From Isoetes taiwanensis (lineage: Eukaryota > Streptophyta > Lycopodiopsida > Isoetales > Isoetaceae): 64,000 nt of DNA. Positions 42,905 through 55,274 of this stretch are shown in pieces (position 1 is the stretch's first letter; each line of letters begins with the position of its first letter). Made by a program: the position numbers and the translations under genes. A model generated the notes under the pieces. The model had not been told where the DNA came from. It worked only from the letters and a program-made list of their open reading frames with translations, and did no database searches. The stretch covers positions 4,574,563 through 4,638,562 of the forward strand of contig JAJEKV010000020.1 of assembly GCA_021234155.1 (NCBI GenBank), written 5' to 3'.

Positions 42905-44150
42905 TCACAATCCGGGGTTTGGGGGGACGTCCCTAAGGCCCCAAAGGGGCCAAAAAAAAATTTTTGCAACACAAACCATTAACATCCAACATATAAAAAT
43001 TAAATCCCCCAACACATAACAACCATTGACATTAACAACCAATACATAACTACCATTGACATTAATTAACACAACCATTGGGTCCAACACATTTAAATTA
43101 AAATCCCCCTTAAACCCCCTTTGGTTTGGGTGCATATTCACACGGGGTGACGTAGGGCAGCGAGAGCCCTCATAATTGTACTTTGCACGTACGAAATCAA
43201 CACCATATAGTATTTCGTTTGAAATCTTATAGTATTTTGCGAATCTTGTTATACAGTATAGCAAATTGTGTACTTGCATACCCCAAAAACGAGGAACTTT
43301 ACGTACGGTGTAGATTAAGGAATAAGGGGTGAATATGCCTATCCAACAACTCTAAATGTCTAAAGAGACAAAGGGAACTTGTTTTGGCACAGATTGTCGG
43401 TTATCTACTTCACTTATTGGCAATATTGTAGGCTTATAACATTATTTAGAGCAACAACACTAGCAAACAAAGTTGGCCTAACCAGTCACACATTATGCAC
43501 CTTACACTTTTGCATAATTTCTATGCCTATGCTAAAAAATCTTTATGGAGTGACATTAATTAACACAACCATTGGGCCCAACACATTTAAATTAAAATCC
43601 CCCTTAAACCCCCTTTGGTTTGGGTGCATATTCACACGGGGGTGACTCCGGGCAACGAGAGCTGTTGGATAGGCATATTCACCCCTATTCCTTAATCTAC
43701 ACCGCACGTAAAGTTCCTCGCTTGTGGGTATGCAAGTACAAAATTTGCTATATCAGTATAACAAGATTCGTAAAATACTATAAGATTTCAAGCGTAATAC
43801 TATATGGTGTTGATTTCATACGCAAAAATACAATTATAATGGCTCTCACCGCCCTACGCCACCCCCTGTGAATATGCACCCAAACCAAAGGGGGTTTAAG
43901 GGGATTTTAATTTAAATGTGTTGGACCCAATGGTTGTGTTAATTAATGTCAATGATAGTTATGTGTTGGTTGTTAATGTCAATGGTTGTTATGTGTTGGT
44001 TGTTAATGTCAATGGTTGTTATGTGTTGGTTGTTATGTGTTGGAAGATTTAATTTTTATATGTTGGTCGTTAATGGTTTGTGTTTAGAAAAAAAATTTTT
44101 GTCCCTTCTGGGGCCTTAGGGACATCACCCCAACCCCCTGTGTGACAAAA
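42905..44150. mobile_element. Two opposed foldback-MITE copies at the hairpin centre
   Basis: About 42940-43350 and 43570-44110 are inverted copies of the MITE seen at 17500-17938, sharing GGTGCATATTCACACGGG, CACCATATAGTAT and GTGTAGATTAAGGAATAA. The outer parts carry a variable GTTATGTGTTGGTTGTTAAT-type short tandem repeat (43960-44060, also 42995-43075 inverted). Confidence 0.7.
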
Positions 44151-45170
44151 ATTTTAGAATTCAAACCGTAAAAAAACTAGAATTCATTTGAGGCTTTCAT
44201 CACCATAGCTTTTTTGAATTTCATCACAATAAAACAAATAGAACATAAGTAAAAGTTACCATAAAGATAGAGCAGATTGATCCCATTATTCTCAAAGTCA
44301 GCTTTGCAACACCCATACACAAACATTTTTCAACCGATTTAACAGCTGCCTCTTTGGCCCGATCCGCGGATTCTTGTGGTGAGAAACCAAAGTGGAAACT
44401 TTTCTCGCTTGTTATCACAAGGATCTAGAAGCCTCAAAACAATATCTAATAGCTTATCTCAGATAATCACCGGTAGGATGTGAAAGCCTACCAAACCCTA
44501 CTAAAAAATTGTTGTTTTAGCATAGATAACTTAACCAAACATATCCATATCATACACTATCAAAAGATCTCGTGAGAGAGCTTTCCAAGCAATAAAAATC
44601 ATCTCAAACAGAGCTCTGCATCAAAAGTTATTATAAGAAATGTGTTGCCGGGCGGAAACCGCACTACATGCGCCTTCAAAGCCTACCAAACCCGGCCAAA
44701 AAATTGCTGTTTTAGCATAGAAAACTTAACCAAACATATCCATATCATACACTATCAAAAAGATCTCAGAGAGAGCTTTCCAACGCAATAAAAATCATCT
44801 CAAAAAGAGCTCTGGATCAAAAGTTATGATAAGAAATGTGTTGCCGGTGGCGAAACTGCACTACATGCGCCCTTCAAGCCCTTCATGTGCCCATTATGCA
44901 CCACACACACAAAAGAGGGCTTTTGTTGTGAGCCATTGGTTGTTGACCATTCTGCACCACACGCACAAAAAAAGGGCTTTTGTTGTGAGCCATTGGTTGT
45001 TGACCATTGGAAAAAAAAAAAAGGCTAAAATCAATGGCTCAGAAATGGTGCACTCTAGATGTACGCATTAGTACATCCATTTAAATACATCACGAAATCA
45101 TAGGAAAACCTTAGTGAAAAGCATACAAAAACACAAAGAAAACCCCCTGTTATTATGCTACATATTGTCC

Positions 45171-46646
45171 ACTCAAATCATGAATTTCCTAATTGACATT
45201 TGAACTTAATAATCCAAAATGGTCCTAGTTTCTACAGAGGTTGGAGAACTATTAAAGGATCCAAGTTCAAACTGGATGTCCTCATGTTTGTTAGTCTTTA
45301 GTTTAGATAGGTGAGTTCTCAAGATCGAAACCTTTCGTGTTGATGTCGATGTCGATGTGCAATATACAATGAGGCGAGTGTTGTATCTACATCTTGATCC
45401 CAATGGATGTAAAATGAACCACCATTGCTTATTCTAGCGATTATGGTATTGTTTTAACTATTATTTGACGTTCATCCCGAAGACTTGACTTCATGTTTTT
45501 TCCTCCTTGAGGTGCATTAATTATTGTTTATTTCTCTAGGTTGAAGCTCCTTGTTCACTAGTCTTATCTTACACTTATCCCTCTATCCCCCTAGCCTCCC
45601 CCTTTTTTTAACATTCTAAAACAAAACTCAGATTTGTAATCTTTTTTTGGTGTATAACCTACTTTGCTCAATGAAATGTAAATTGATAATGAAGTCAGTC
45701 TCAACATAAGCTTATAAGGATGTCTTTTGTGCTTGAATCAGGGACAAAAAGAGGAGGATAATATTTTATTGCACTTCGGGTTTGACCCATTACATTGCCT
45801 TTTAGGTGCCATGAAGCAAATGGTCGCATTCTATTATGGAAGTTTTATCTAGAGTGGTGGGGTATGTGGATGCCAGGCCTGGGAACAATGCAACACAGAT
45901 ATGAAAATAAGGATCTTGAAAGATCAATGAGAATATATGAAGGGCTTTGAGCCTAGAGAGAGAATATGGCTTGAAAGCCCTAAGCTAGAGGACGACACAC
46001 CATATACATTTTGATGATTGATGTAGCAAGCTCTTGGCTCTGAGCCTAGAGAGAGAATATGGCTTGAAGGCCCTAAGCTAGAGGATAACATACCGTGCAC
46101 AATTTGATGATACAAGAATGTGGATACAACCAAAAGCGTGGGCAGAGTCACCTTTGACCAAAACCAGAGGGAGGGAGAGAGGGAGGGAGAGAGAGAATGC
46201 CTTGGCCACATGCTGACTTAGAGAGCATGAGAGAGAATACGAGAAAATACGAGAGGTGAGAGATTATGAGAGATAGGTGAGAGTGGAAAAACCTAGCTCT
46301 CACCTTGAGAGATGATTCGCCCCTAACAGCCGCTAGGAGCGTTTCCATTAACCACTAACTTAACAACCCTCTAAAATTATGTCGCCTGAAAATCATCACC
46401 GAAGACTTTACCCTATCGAAATTCTGGGGCGCCATTTTCCCCCGTTTCTTGGTCTTCAGTGCTGCACAAATCCTTGAATTCCCACTAATTCTTTGATCCA
46501 CCTTGTTGATTTGCGGTCTAGAGTATTTCTTAGCTTGTTCAATCCTTATTAATTCAATTCGATTCAATCTTACATTATTCTGATATCAAATTCTATTACA
46601 ACAGATATTGTTTCTTGGCTGCTTAGCTTGAATTCTGTAAAGTCCA
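45171..46646. other. Intergenic; tandem duplication and GA-rich tracts
   Basis: A ~65-bp unit (GAGCCTAGAGAGAGAATATG ...) is repeated at about 45950-46015 and 46042-46107. GAGA-rich tracts lie at 46166-46198 and 46218-46285. There is no supported gene. Confidence 0.5.
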
Positions 46647-46882
46647 ATGTCTAAGGCAACTAGATCTGCCTTGCCTGTAAGTAGCAAACCCTTTGTACCT
46701 CCTCGCATTGAGAAAATGGCTCCAAGGAGGACTCGAAAGATGAAAGGGAATTACAGACTATTCGATCTGCCAATAGTTTGAAGATTGCCGAATCTATGGC
46801 AGCAATGACTCAGAGCATATGTCAGATGATCAAGGACATGCTTCTTGAAATTGTCAAACTGGCAGCCAAGAACAAAGAATAA
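46647..46882 (+). CDS. Small hypothetical ORF, one frameshift
   Basis: The ATG at 46647 (MSKATRSALPVSSKPFVPPR) continues to MAPRRTRK. A frame change near 46735 then gives ANSLKIAESMAAMTQSICQM to LAAKNKE and TAA at 46880. Basic start, helical end. Family unknown. It may be paired with the similar MAPKRPRN ORF 200 bp downstream. Confidence 0.25.
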
Positions 46883-47082
46883 AGGTATGATTTTCACTTT
46901 CCTACATTCTATTATTTCAAATGAATAATTTGCAACTGTCTCAAATTGGTTAACTGTCTTAATATTCAATGATCGATCTTCAATCTAGGCATATAAATAT
47001 CGTAGCATATATCATTAAATGCTAGCCTTGTCAATTTATCCCATTTTAAGATCCCTTCTATGCACAAGCCATCCATAAAAAA

Positions 47083-47423
47083 ATGGCACCAAAGCGTCCA
47101 AGGAATTCGCTCAGCCCTCCGTCTTCCATCTCTAGCCACCGGACTCGATCCGAAGAATACACCCTAGAAGAGTATTCTAACCTTGAGATTCTTCTGAAGC
47201 CTCCCACGAGACCTCAAGTTCAGAGAAAAATTATTACTCTGAGAGCTCTTCTTGGCCAAAAACTTCAAGTGAAAAAGTTGTTGAAGAGTTCTCCTCCTCT
47301 AGCATGTTGGAGCCTGCAAATCTAGTGGTTGAAGAATACCAGAATTCCTCGCCAACTATTGAAGAGGAAAGTGAGTCACCCTGGAACCTGAGATCATTGC
47401 TTGAGCTGAAGTTGCACCTTTGA
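47083..47423 (+). CDS. Small hypothetical Ser/Leu-rich ORF, likely frameshifted
   Basis: Starts MAPKRPRNSLSPPSSISSHR and includes EEYTLEEYSNLEILLKPP. Read straight it stops at 47325; shifting near an AAAAA run continues through NLVVEEYQNSSPTIEEESES to LLELKLHL and a stop near 47421. No domain was recognised. A T-tract follows at 47566-47590. Confidence 0.25.
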
Positions 47424-48042
47424 AGCAGAAAGCCCATGTGGAGTGTGTTTGCATGCAGCATTATGGAAAATGGGCTCTGCATCAAATCAAGACGGTGACA
47501 CAAACCTATGAGCTCTGTGATTAAGAAGAAGAGAGCCCCTGCCTTGTTTATTTTTTTATTTTATTATGTTTTTTTTTTTTTTTTTTTTTGTAAAGTTTTT
47601 AAGTGTAAATGGCATGCATGCCTCTTATTTTGTTATGAGATGCCCCTGGAATGAACCTGAGAAGTATGTAATAGATTTCGAGGAATGAAAGACTGTTTTA
47701 TTTTGTCTTCAAATGTTATTTTAATGTTTCTGTCTTCAACTGTGTTTTGTTATCTATTTGACAGGTTTCTCTACTTTGTCTTCACTTTCTGATTATTTCT
47801 ATTATTGCAGATCGGAGTAGCTAAGAGTTTGTTTTAAATTTCACTGGACTTTTTTAGGGTCTAAAGAGCAGGCAAAAAATGTGGCCAATTTCTTTGTTAC
47901 GCACTACAACTGCAGCTGTAATACAGTACCACATTGAATATAATTTCTCATTCAACTTTGTTTTATGTCATGTTACTGGTGTTCATAACCCCCTGATATT
48001 TAAGAGTCATTAGAATATCAGATCGGATTAAATCAATAACAT
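47424..48042. other. AT-rich intergenic stretch with T-tract
   Basis: A T-tract of about 25 (47566-47590) lies in AT-rich sequence without ORFs. I see nothing else. Confidence 0.4.
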
Positions 48043-49730
48043 TCAAAAACTTGAAAACATGAACAAATTATCAAAAAATATGTTGACAGAATCATAAAAT
48101 TCAAACAACACATGCCTCATCTGATCTCCTTCTTTTTCTAGACTCCTGTTCATAGCTTCAGTTTCATGGTAATATAGTAGTTCAGGTTCTTCTTCAATTG
48201 GCAACATGCCCCATCCCATGTCTTCCATAATGCAGAAGTTCCAAAGCACACACACTACATGTATGATCGTGGAGGCCTTTCCAACATGCACAGGCAGATG
48301 TTTGAGAATTCTGAATTTCTCTTTGACAATCCCAAACCCATTTTCCACACAAACTCTACCTCTGCAAATCCTTTTGTTAAACTTGCCATAAGGACCATGA
48401 TTCTGTGGAAACACTTTCAGAAGGAAGGGTCTTGCAGCATAGGCAGAATCATCAAGTAAAAGTGGAGGAATGTTAAATTGGATTTGGTCTTCAGTGGGTT
48501 GATCTTTCTTCAATTTTCTACCACTGAAGGTTACTACTGGTTTTTGCAGAATTAGTTTGGAGGCAAGATTATTGTATATGGAACTCTTCTTGAACTGATT
48601 TGAGTCATGGACTGATCTTGTTCTTGTAACGCAGACATTTATAAACAACCTGCTGTGTGTGATAATACCTTGCAAAAGACATGAGTGCCTTTTATGTTGA
48701 TTGTAATAGTCATCACCTTTGTCACTCTTTTCGGGTTTCCTCCATAAAAAAATGTGGGAGCCATCAACATCACTATATACATTTGGCAATCCTATTGCAT
48801 CATAAAACTCCTTTATAGATTGAGTTAGTCTTGCTCCAGAAGGCATGGCAACAAACCTTTTGTAAAGCATTGTCTTCGAGGCCAACGCTAGTGTAATTTT
48901 CTTAGTATATTTCTGCATTGTAGCTTTGCCAACATAAAATCTATGTCCCACATGCAAAGGCATGTCATCATGTGATAGAAAGTAAAGAACCATGGCAACA
49001 ACCTTCCTAGGATCAACAGGGGGCCTAACCTTAACCCTTGGCCTACTCAAATAGGGGACAACTAAACCAATTAGTCTCTCAAACTGGCCCTTTTCATTCT
49101 GTAAAATTGGTGCCACATATCATTGAGTTAGTCTTGCTCCAGAAGACATGGCAACAAACCTTTTATAAAGCATTGTCTTCGAGGCCAACACTAGTGTAAT
49201 TTTCTTAGTATATTTTTGCATTGTAGCTTTGCCAACATAAAATCTCTATCCCACATGCAAAGGCATGTCAATATGTGACAGAAAGTAAAGAACTATGGCA
49301 ACAGCCTTTCTAGAATCAACAGGGGGCCTAACCTTAACTCCTGACCTGCTTAAATATGGGACAAATAAACCGATAGTCTCTCAAAACTGGCTCTTTTCAT
49401 TCTATAAAATTGGTGCCACATATCATCTTCAAAAGAAGGCAGACAATTCCATGCATGGTTATCTATTTTATCCCACTGTGTTCTTTGCCTTGGAGCAATC
49501 CAGAATCTTCTAGGTGGCCATCTAACCCTGCAGGATCCAGCTAACATCAAAGTTGAGACAGCACAGAAGAACAAACTGTTATTTTCTTGCAAATCATTGC
49601 CGTCGAAAAGATTCATTGGGTCTTCAAGCTCGTTGAGCTCAATAAGCTGCAAACAGAACCTTTGGAAGGCAAATCCGATTGTAAGAGCCCGCAAAAGCAT
49701 GGTAATCAGGCCGAGAATCACTGGATCCAT
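48043..49730 (-). pseudogene. PIF/Harbinger transposase (HARBI1-like, DDE_Tnp_4), disrupted
   Basis: The minus ORF 49116-48043 (357 aa) holds the catalytic core: SDVDGSHIFLW (first Asp), LLDDSAYAARPF (second Asp), RVCVENGFGIVKEKFR (Glu), with the typical FPQNHGPYGKFNKR between. An N-terminal part lies in ORF 49730-49350 (WDKIDNHAWNCL ... SFERLSVYLSHI). Between them a ~290-bp segment is tandemly duplicated (48826-49116 and about 49128-49410) and frameshifted, so no single open frame joins the halves. No MYB/SANT partner gene or terminal inverted repeats were identified. Confidence 0.85.
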
Positions 49731-49759
49731 GATAGAATGGTCGGCAAATGCAACCCTAT

Positions 49760-50152
49760 GTTCTTCCTCTCATGTTTCTGAGGTTGTTATGGCTGACGGT
49801 CCTAATCTTCTGTGTGCAAAAGAGTCATGGCAGCAGGTCAATTGGAAGAAGGCGGCAAGGAAGAAGTCTGTCATGTCATCTCACGAGGCTATCCCGCCTC
49901 GTTCTATTCAGTGGCATGATAATTTGATGTCTGTTGATGATCATCTCGATGTGGTAGACCATGTTGATTATGATGAGGCCATTAAACGCCTCAAGGTGGC
50001 ACAAGAAGTTTGAGTATATACTGTATGGGTGGTTTTGCTTAGTGGACTACTTCATCCTCTAGGTTTTGAGTCCCATGTCACAGGTCCCTTGTATGTATCT
50101 TGATTTTTCTTGATAATAGATTGTCGTCCTTCAAAAAAAAAAAAAAAAAAAT
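49760..50152 (+). mobile_element. Poly(A)-tailed retro-insert
   Basis: A plus-strand ORF (MADGPNLLCAKESWQQVNWK ... KRLKVAQEV, stop at 50011) is followed by 120 bases of 3' UTR-like sequence and a run of about 20 A (50132-50151). This looks like the end of a reverse-transcribed message or the 3' tail of a LINE. Family unknown. It overlaps the 5' side of the Harbinger remnant. Confidence 0.5.
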
Positions 50153-50689
50153 AGCAAACGAAATATTCCACAAAGCTTACCTACCAGCATTTTGGAGGCC
50201 GATTCAAATTTGGAGGGGAATTATCCCACAAAAACCTGCCCTACCGGAATGGATCGACAGACTATTTCTCTGATGGGGAACCAAATTTTGAGGCCTAACT
50301 GATGCTGTTAGACCTCGAGAGACAATCTTCTCTTCCCTCCTCCCAGAAAAATATGTATAATTCTGAAAGGAGTCGTATAGGACGAGAGATGGGTATTTTG
50401 GCAAGCATGTGGCCGACGAGAGAGAGAGTAAAATGAAATGTTGCAGTTATTATGTCTGTAGCTTATGGGACAATTTACAGCACACCCAGATGGGTCATGT
50501 ACCCACCACTGTACATGCCGAATTCACTGTTGGAAGGGGGGGGGGGAGGGAAGGAGGGGAGGGAGAGATGATATGAAACGTTTTATTATTATGTCTACTG
50601 AGACTATCAGGTCTATCAGGCATTCAAATGGATTTTTTTATTCTGATGTGCTTCCGCAATCAGAAACACTATCACTCCAATCTCTTATC
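50153..50689. other. Intergenic with G-rich tract
   Basis: A purine tract (GGGGGGGGGAGGGAAGGAGG, about 50538) occurs in otherwise ordinary sequence. No gene. Confidence 0.4.
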
Positions 50690-53170
50690 TAGGATAAAGT
50701 TACCAATGGTCTAGAAACAAGGAGTCTAGAGTGCCCACCCTTCCAATTCCATATCTCTTACGCAACACCTCATATGCTGGACATCGTAGGAGAGCATGTG
50801 ATTCGTCTTCCACCTCATCTTCCCCACAGACCTTGCATGTTCGTTTTTCCCTAGAGACGTTTTTCCACCTTCCCTCTTCTATATGTAATCGATGGAAACT
50901 CAGTCTCATCTGCACCACTGCCCTACACTTCACTAATGTCATGTCACTACTCATATATTTAGCCTCCTGAAGCATGGGATTCATGTAAATCTGATAATCT
51001 GCCATCTTTGTTTTTGGATTCTTCCATCTAGACAATTGAATCCCTTGTATCACCCGCGTTCTAATTTCTATTTGTGGGCAATCCTCTATTATCATATCCC
51101 AGTTTGTTAACCAGTCTCCTATATTCTGATGTCAACCTTTTTTCTTGCTCTCCATCATAGCCAGGCAAGACAGCCTGTCTCCGTCTAATTTCGCGTCTAT
51201 GAGGGTTTGAAAAAGTGCTTCACCTTCTAGAGGAATCAATTTACACTCGGTTAGCATCATATCATAGGGAGTCTGAGTTTTTACCCAAGCATCATATCAT
51301 AGAGAGTCCGCATCCAATTAAGAGGTAACATGCTAGGCCAGTTGTTGATATCTATCGTATGGTTTTATAGGGTCGCTTCATGAATGTTTGCTATAATTTG
51401 CGACAAAAAGGCATGCTAGGAATGCCTCTACATTTACAAGCTGACTTTGTGCCTCCTCTTGAAGTTTTTATCCCTAGTTCTGTGCATAAAAACCATTTTT
51501 TAATCTTTTCTATTTGATTCCACAAGCAATTCGGCAATCACAGATCACAAACTTCACATCCATATAGAACAATTGACTGTACCAAAACTTTATAAAGCAT
51601 CTTTTTCATGTGCATATTTTGTACAAACGCTTTCCCACAACTTCGTTGCATAACATATAGCGCTTTCAAACCTCCGTTTGTCCTGTGCTCAATACACTTA
51701 TTCCACCTGAAATTCTTGTCTATTATGAGCCTAAGTTATTTATAGCTATCTGTAAGTGTTATCAGCTCTCCTTTATAATAGAAATCACTATGTTTTCGAG
51801 ATCCCACTGTCATAACCTTGGTTTTTGTCATATTCACCTTCATACCTGTTGCATCACAAAAAGCTTCTAGTGCCTTAAGGTGTCTCTGTAGTCCAGCTTT
51901 GAGAAAAGTACCGCGTCATCTGCATATAAGAGAAGGGCAAGAACATATCCAGCTAGAGTTACATCTGCGCCTCCATGATTATAATCCATCTCTCCAATCG
52001 GTCTATAAAAAGGCCAAACAGTGTAGGGGATTTAACAGACAACCTTGTTTAACTCCCACAATATTCAACTGGAATGTTTAAGCTGACTCATTCTCTCCCA
52101 TAAATGCTCTCTAGGCGCCAAGTCAAAAACTTTGTTAAAATCACCAAAGACCAAGTATAGAGGCTTTTTCTTACCATCCATAATCGTTCTGAGTGTTACC
52201 AAATGGTAGATTGTGGATTTTTTGGATCTAAAACCCGCTTGTCCTATCTAGTCATTAATTTTGGATTCTATAATAGATGAAAAAAGTTGGAAGAAAATGC
52301 TACCAACCATGATTGTTCTGTAATTGTTGATATCTGTCTTATTATCTCCTCCTTGGAGGATGGGAACAACTCAATCTAAAGCCATGATTCTGGAAAGCCA
52401 TCTCTGATTGCAACATTAATCATATGTGTGATGGGCTCTATCAGCTCGTCACCTGCCCACTTTAGCATTTCTGCCACGAGACCATTCGCATCCGCCGCCT
52501 TGCCATTAGAGAGCTTACTTATTTCTTTTGTAACATCTTCCCGAGTGATGAATTGTATGCGTTCTAGTTATCCATCTCTATCGTTCCTTCTATATCTTCT
52601 TGCTGATATAGCCTCTGCACACATATTGGAAGATTTTCTTTGCCCCTAATTCAAGATTCCCTGATGTCTTCTTTTTTAACCTTTTCCAAAATGCCTTAGG
52701 TTCTCTTATCAGTTCTGATCTTGTTTGTGTCTGAGAAACTCTCTTTTCTTTCTCCTAACTAGTGTGACATAGGCTTTCTTCTCTCGCTTCTTATCTTCCC
52801 CATGTGCCATCAAATATTTCTTACGTTTATCCTTGTATTCACCATCGAACCAATTGTTACAAGGAAGCCTTTTTGCCTCTCTCTCATGACCAAAACATTT
52901 TGTTGCTGGGGTTAGTAGAATGTCTTTAATAAGCTTGTCTAATTCTAATATATAATTGATATTGTTCAGTTCAGGAATTCTTGCTTCGCAAACCTGCTTA
53001 TACATGCTTGATCTTTTACGGTCCATTCTGATGCCATTATTCTGAACTTGCTGGATGCCTCCTAGAAATGTGTTCATGGTCATGTGAAAAAGAAATAGGT
53101 ACATGGTCAGACTCCAGTTGCTGCTCCCAAACATATAAGTTCCTTATTCAGTTGATTGTATCCAAATCCA
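50690..53170 (-). mobile_element. LINE, copy 2 (decayed, includes zf-RVT end)
   Basis: On the minus strand in order: endonuclease-RT linker (EYKDKRKKYLMAHGEDKKRE, VTLVRRKKREFLRHK, 52709-53134), RT start (GKAADANGLVAEMLKWAGDE near 52490), GVKQGCLLNP (about 52040), LEAFCDATGMKVNM (about 51870), then 51095-50700 with MRLSFHRLHIEEGRW and the zinc end CKVCGED ... ESHALLRC. Stops and shifts are numerous. An insertion of unrelated sequence (about 51307-51460) interrupts the part shared with copy 1. Confidence 0.8.
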
Positions 53171-53267
53171 CTAATCACATAATCAACGGCACTTTTTCCT
53201 CTGCATTTATTGAAATATATGTTGAGACACTACGTTTGGAACAATCATACATTGTGGTTTACAAAAG

Positions 53268-53660
53268 TTGTCTAATAATAAAGCTGTTGATGCGGACGGT
53301 CTTGTAGCAGAAATGTTCAAGTGGGTGGGTGATGGAGTTGCTGCTATCTTATTAAAATTGTTTAATGCAGTGCTACGAGAGGGCTTCCCACAAGTATGGC
53401 AAATAAACAGAGTAGTTTCACTCCACAAAGCGGGCGATGAATTGGATCCAGCTAATTATTGAATGGTCATGGTTAGTAGTTTATATGTGAAAATTTTTGC
53501 AGTCATTCTGGATTTAAACATTTGCACATGGGCTGAGGATAATAATACTAGAGCGGAAAGCAATGGTGATGACTTCTTGGCGCTCATGCTCGGCCTGCGG
53601 CTAGGGCAGCAACAGGGGAAGGAGGCCGCTCCTTTCCTCTTTTTTCGGTAATGCCGCAAA
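53268..53660 (+). mobile_element. Second LINE RT fragment on the opposite strand
   Basis: Plus-strand ORF 53268-53462: NNKAVDADGLVAEMFKWVGD, LREGFPQVWQINRVVSLHKA, DPANY, then after a stop VKIFAVILDLNICTWAED. It is the same RT region as the copy 2 start but diverged and in the reverse direction, so it is a separate insertion abutting copy 2 head to head. Confidence 0.7.
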
Positions 53661-54409
53661 TCTTATTGTAGACCAATCTGGTGCTAGTGGGGTTTGCTGA
53701 TGTTCCAGAAGATTTTCTTCTTCAAAGAAATTGCAGATTTGATTCTAAAGCAGCTTCAAGGCAGTCTTGTAGATTCGGCCTGGTAAGCCACTAACGTAGC
53801 ATTTTGCTCTCAATCTTTTTAAGAATGATGATTTGTTATGCAAATCACACCGAAAGGGCACAGAGCCTATAAGGTGGAGCAGAATTGAAGTAGAATTCAT
53901 AAAGAAAGCAGTTTTGATTTTGTTTGACAGTCTTTTTAGTTGGATCTTCTGACCATTTGGTTTTTTCCCCTCCTCTTGCTCTTTCTTGCTAGTGGAAAGA
54001 TCTACAGATGTTTTCTTGAAAGGAGCAGAGTAAATTCTTGATCTTAAATTTACATTTTAAAATAGGATGTTGATTATTTGAGCAGGGAATAAATTACTAC
54101 TCCTATATTTTAGTGTAGCCAGGACAAGTTTAGCTAAATTTGCTTCAAATCAGCACCTGAAGTTTCTAACACTTAGATAAATTGCATGATTTTTCTCAAT
54201 CACAATTTCTTGCATTCAGCTAAATATCATATTTTTTTGCCCAAAACTTTCTATCATTTGGCTACACTTGGACAACTGTAAAGGCAAATATTAGCCAAAA
54301 TTGACTATGATAATTTAAACAAAAGTTGAAGCTTTTGGATGAAGACGATGAGTTTATAATATGAGGTACTACATAAGAAAATCACGACCAATAAAATGTA
54401 GTATAAATG
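53661..54409. other. AT-rich intergenic stretch
   Basis: No ORF, repeat or motif of note. Confidence 0.4.
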
Positions 54410-55274
54410 CGCAATTATAATCATAGTTAAAAGATGTTTATAAGATAGTTATAAGCATAGAACACATGTAAAGGAGATATGTGTTTCACCTGCATTCAAT
54501 AAAACCTAAACACGTCAAAATGATGAACATAAAAATATAATCACCACTTACAAAATTGCATGAAACGAATAGAAAATACGGTGCTCATAATACGGTGCTC
54601 ATATGCTCTTCTTTGTCATCACCATCTGTTTGCACTTCAAAAAGCATCCTCGAAGTACTTTCATGATCCACTATATATGTTCTACTTACAGATTTGAATT
54701 TGCAAGCATCATTCCAAAGTTCGAACGCCCTTTCATATGGAAAAGCATATAGATCATAGTCACATGCATACGATCATTCCAAAGTTCGAACACCCTTTCA
54801 TACGGAAAAGCATATAGATCATAGTCACATGCATACAATCTCAATGTAGCGCTTCCAGATTATCATCAAGCCTATTTCTAAGCTTGTTCTTCGCAAAACT
54901 CATCGTGGAGAAGCATCTTGGACACTTCCCAAACCCACGCAAAGATAAAGCTCTGCGAGTCTAAAGTACTCAGAAATTGCCACGCGTAAAAACTTTTGCC
55001 ATAGACGAGTCACAACTCCAAACTCTAATGGCTTCTCAAGTTGAGCAAATTGCTTGTACATTGTATTACCAAAAAGAGGTGCTTGTGCTTTCAGCTTATC
55101 ATAATCCAATAGCCCATTAATGCGGCCATCAACAAAAATTTTGTCACAATAAAAATACTTTTCTATTACCGTTGATTTTGCTTGAAAAGACTTATGAATA
55201 CTTGCACTTGACTTTGCATTACTCCATGTGTGTGGAAAAGCAATCCCTATGGCATCCAAAACATCATATGGCAT
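54410..55274 (-). mobile_element. hAT transposase C-terminal fragment, copy 2
   Basis: Minus ORF 55274-54900 (MPYDVLDAIGIAFPHTWSNA ... FRLAELYLCVGLGSVQDASPR) is the C-terminal part of a hAT transposase, homologous to copy 1 at 32.4-33.0 kb but longer. An 8-base deletion at the dimerisation motif (copy 1 reads SVQDERCFST; here SVQDA) shifts the frame. The 3' region carries the same duplicated TCATTCCAAAGTTCGAAC unit. Confidence 0.75.

Larger units (their letters stand above)
41045..45170. mobile_element. Giant foldback (long inverted repeat) structure
   Basis: The left end starts TGTAGCATAATAACAGGGGG (about 41049) and the right end is its reverse complement (about 45166). Complementarity runs inward: 41049-41462 with 44715-45166, about 42438-42905 with 44145-44540, and 42905-43350 with 43640-44150, leaving a centre of about 43355-43560. 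The left arm is interrupted by a 1-kb insertion, and the right arm has a local duplication (44475-44700 resembles 44690-44840). There is no transposase ORF. Confidence 0.8.
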
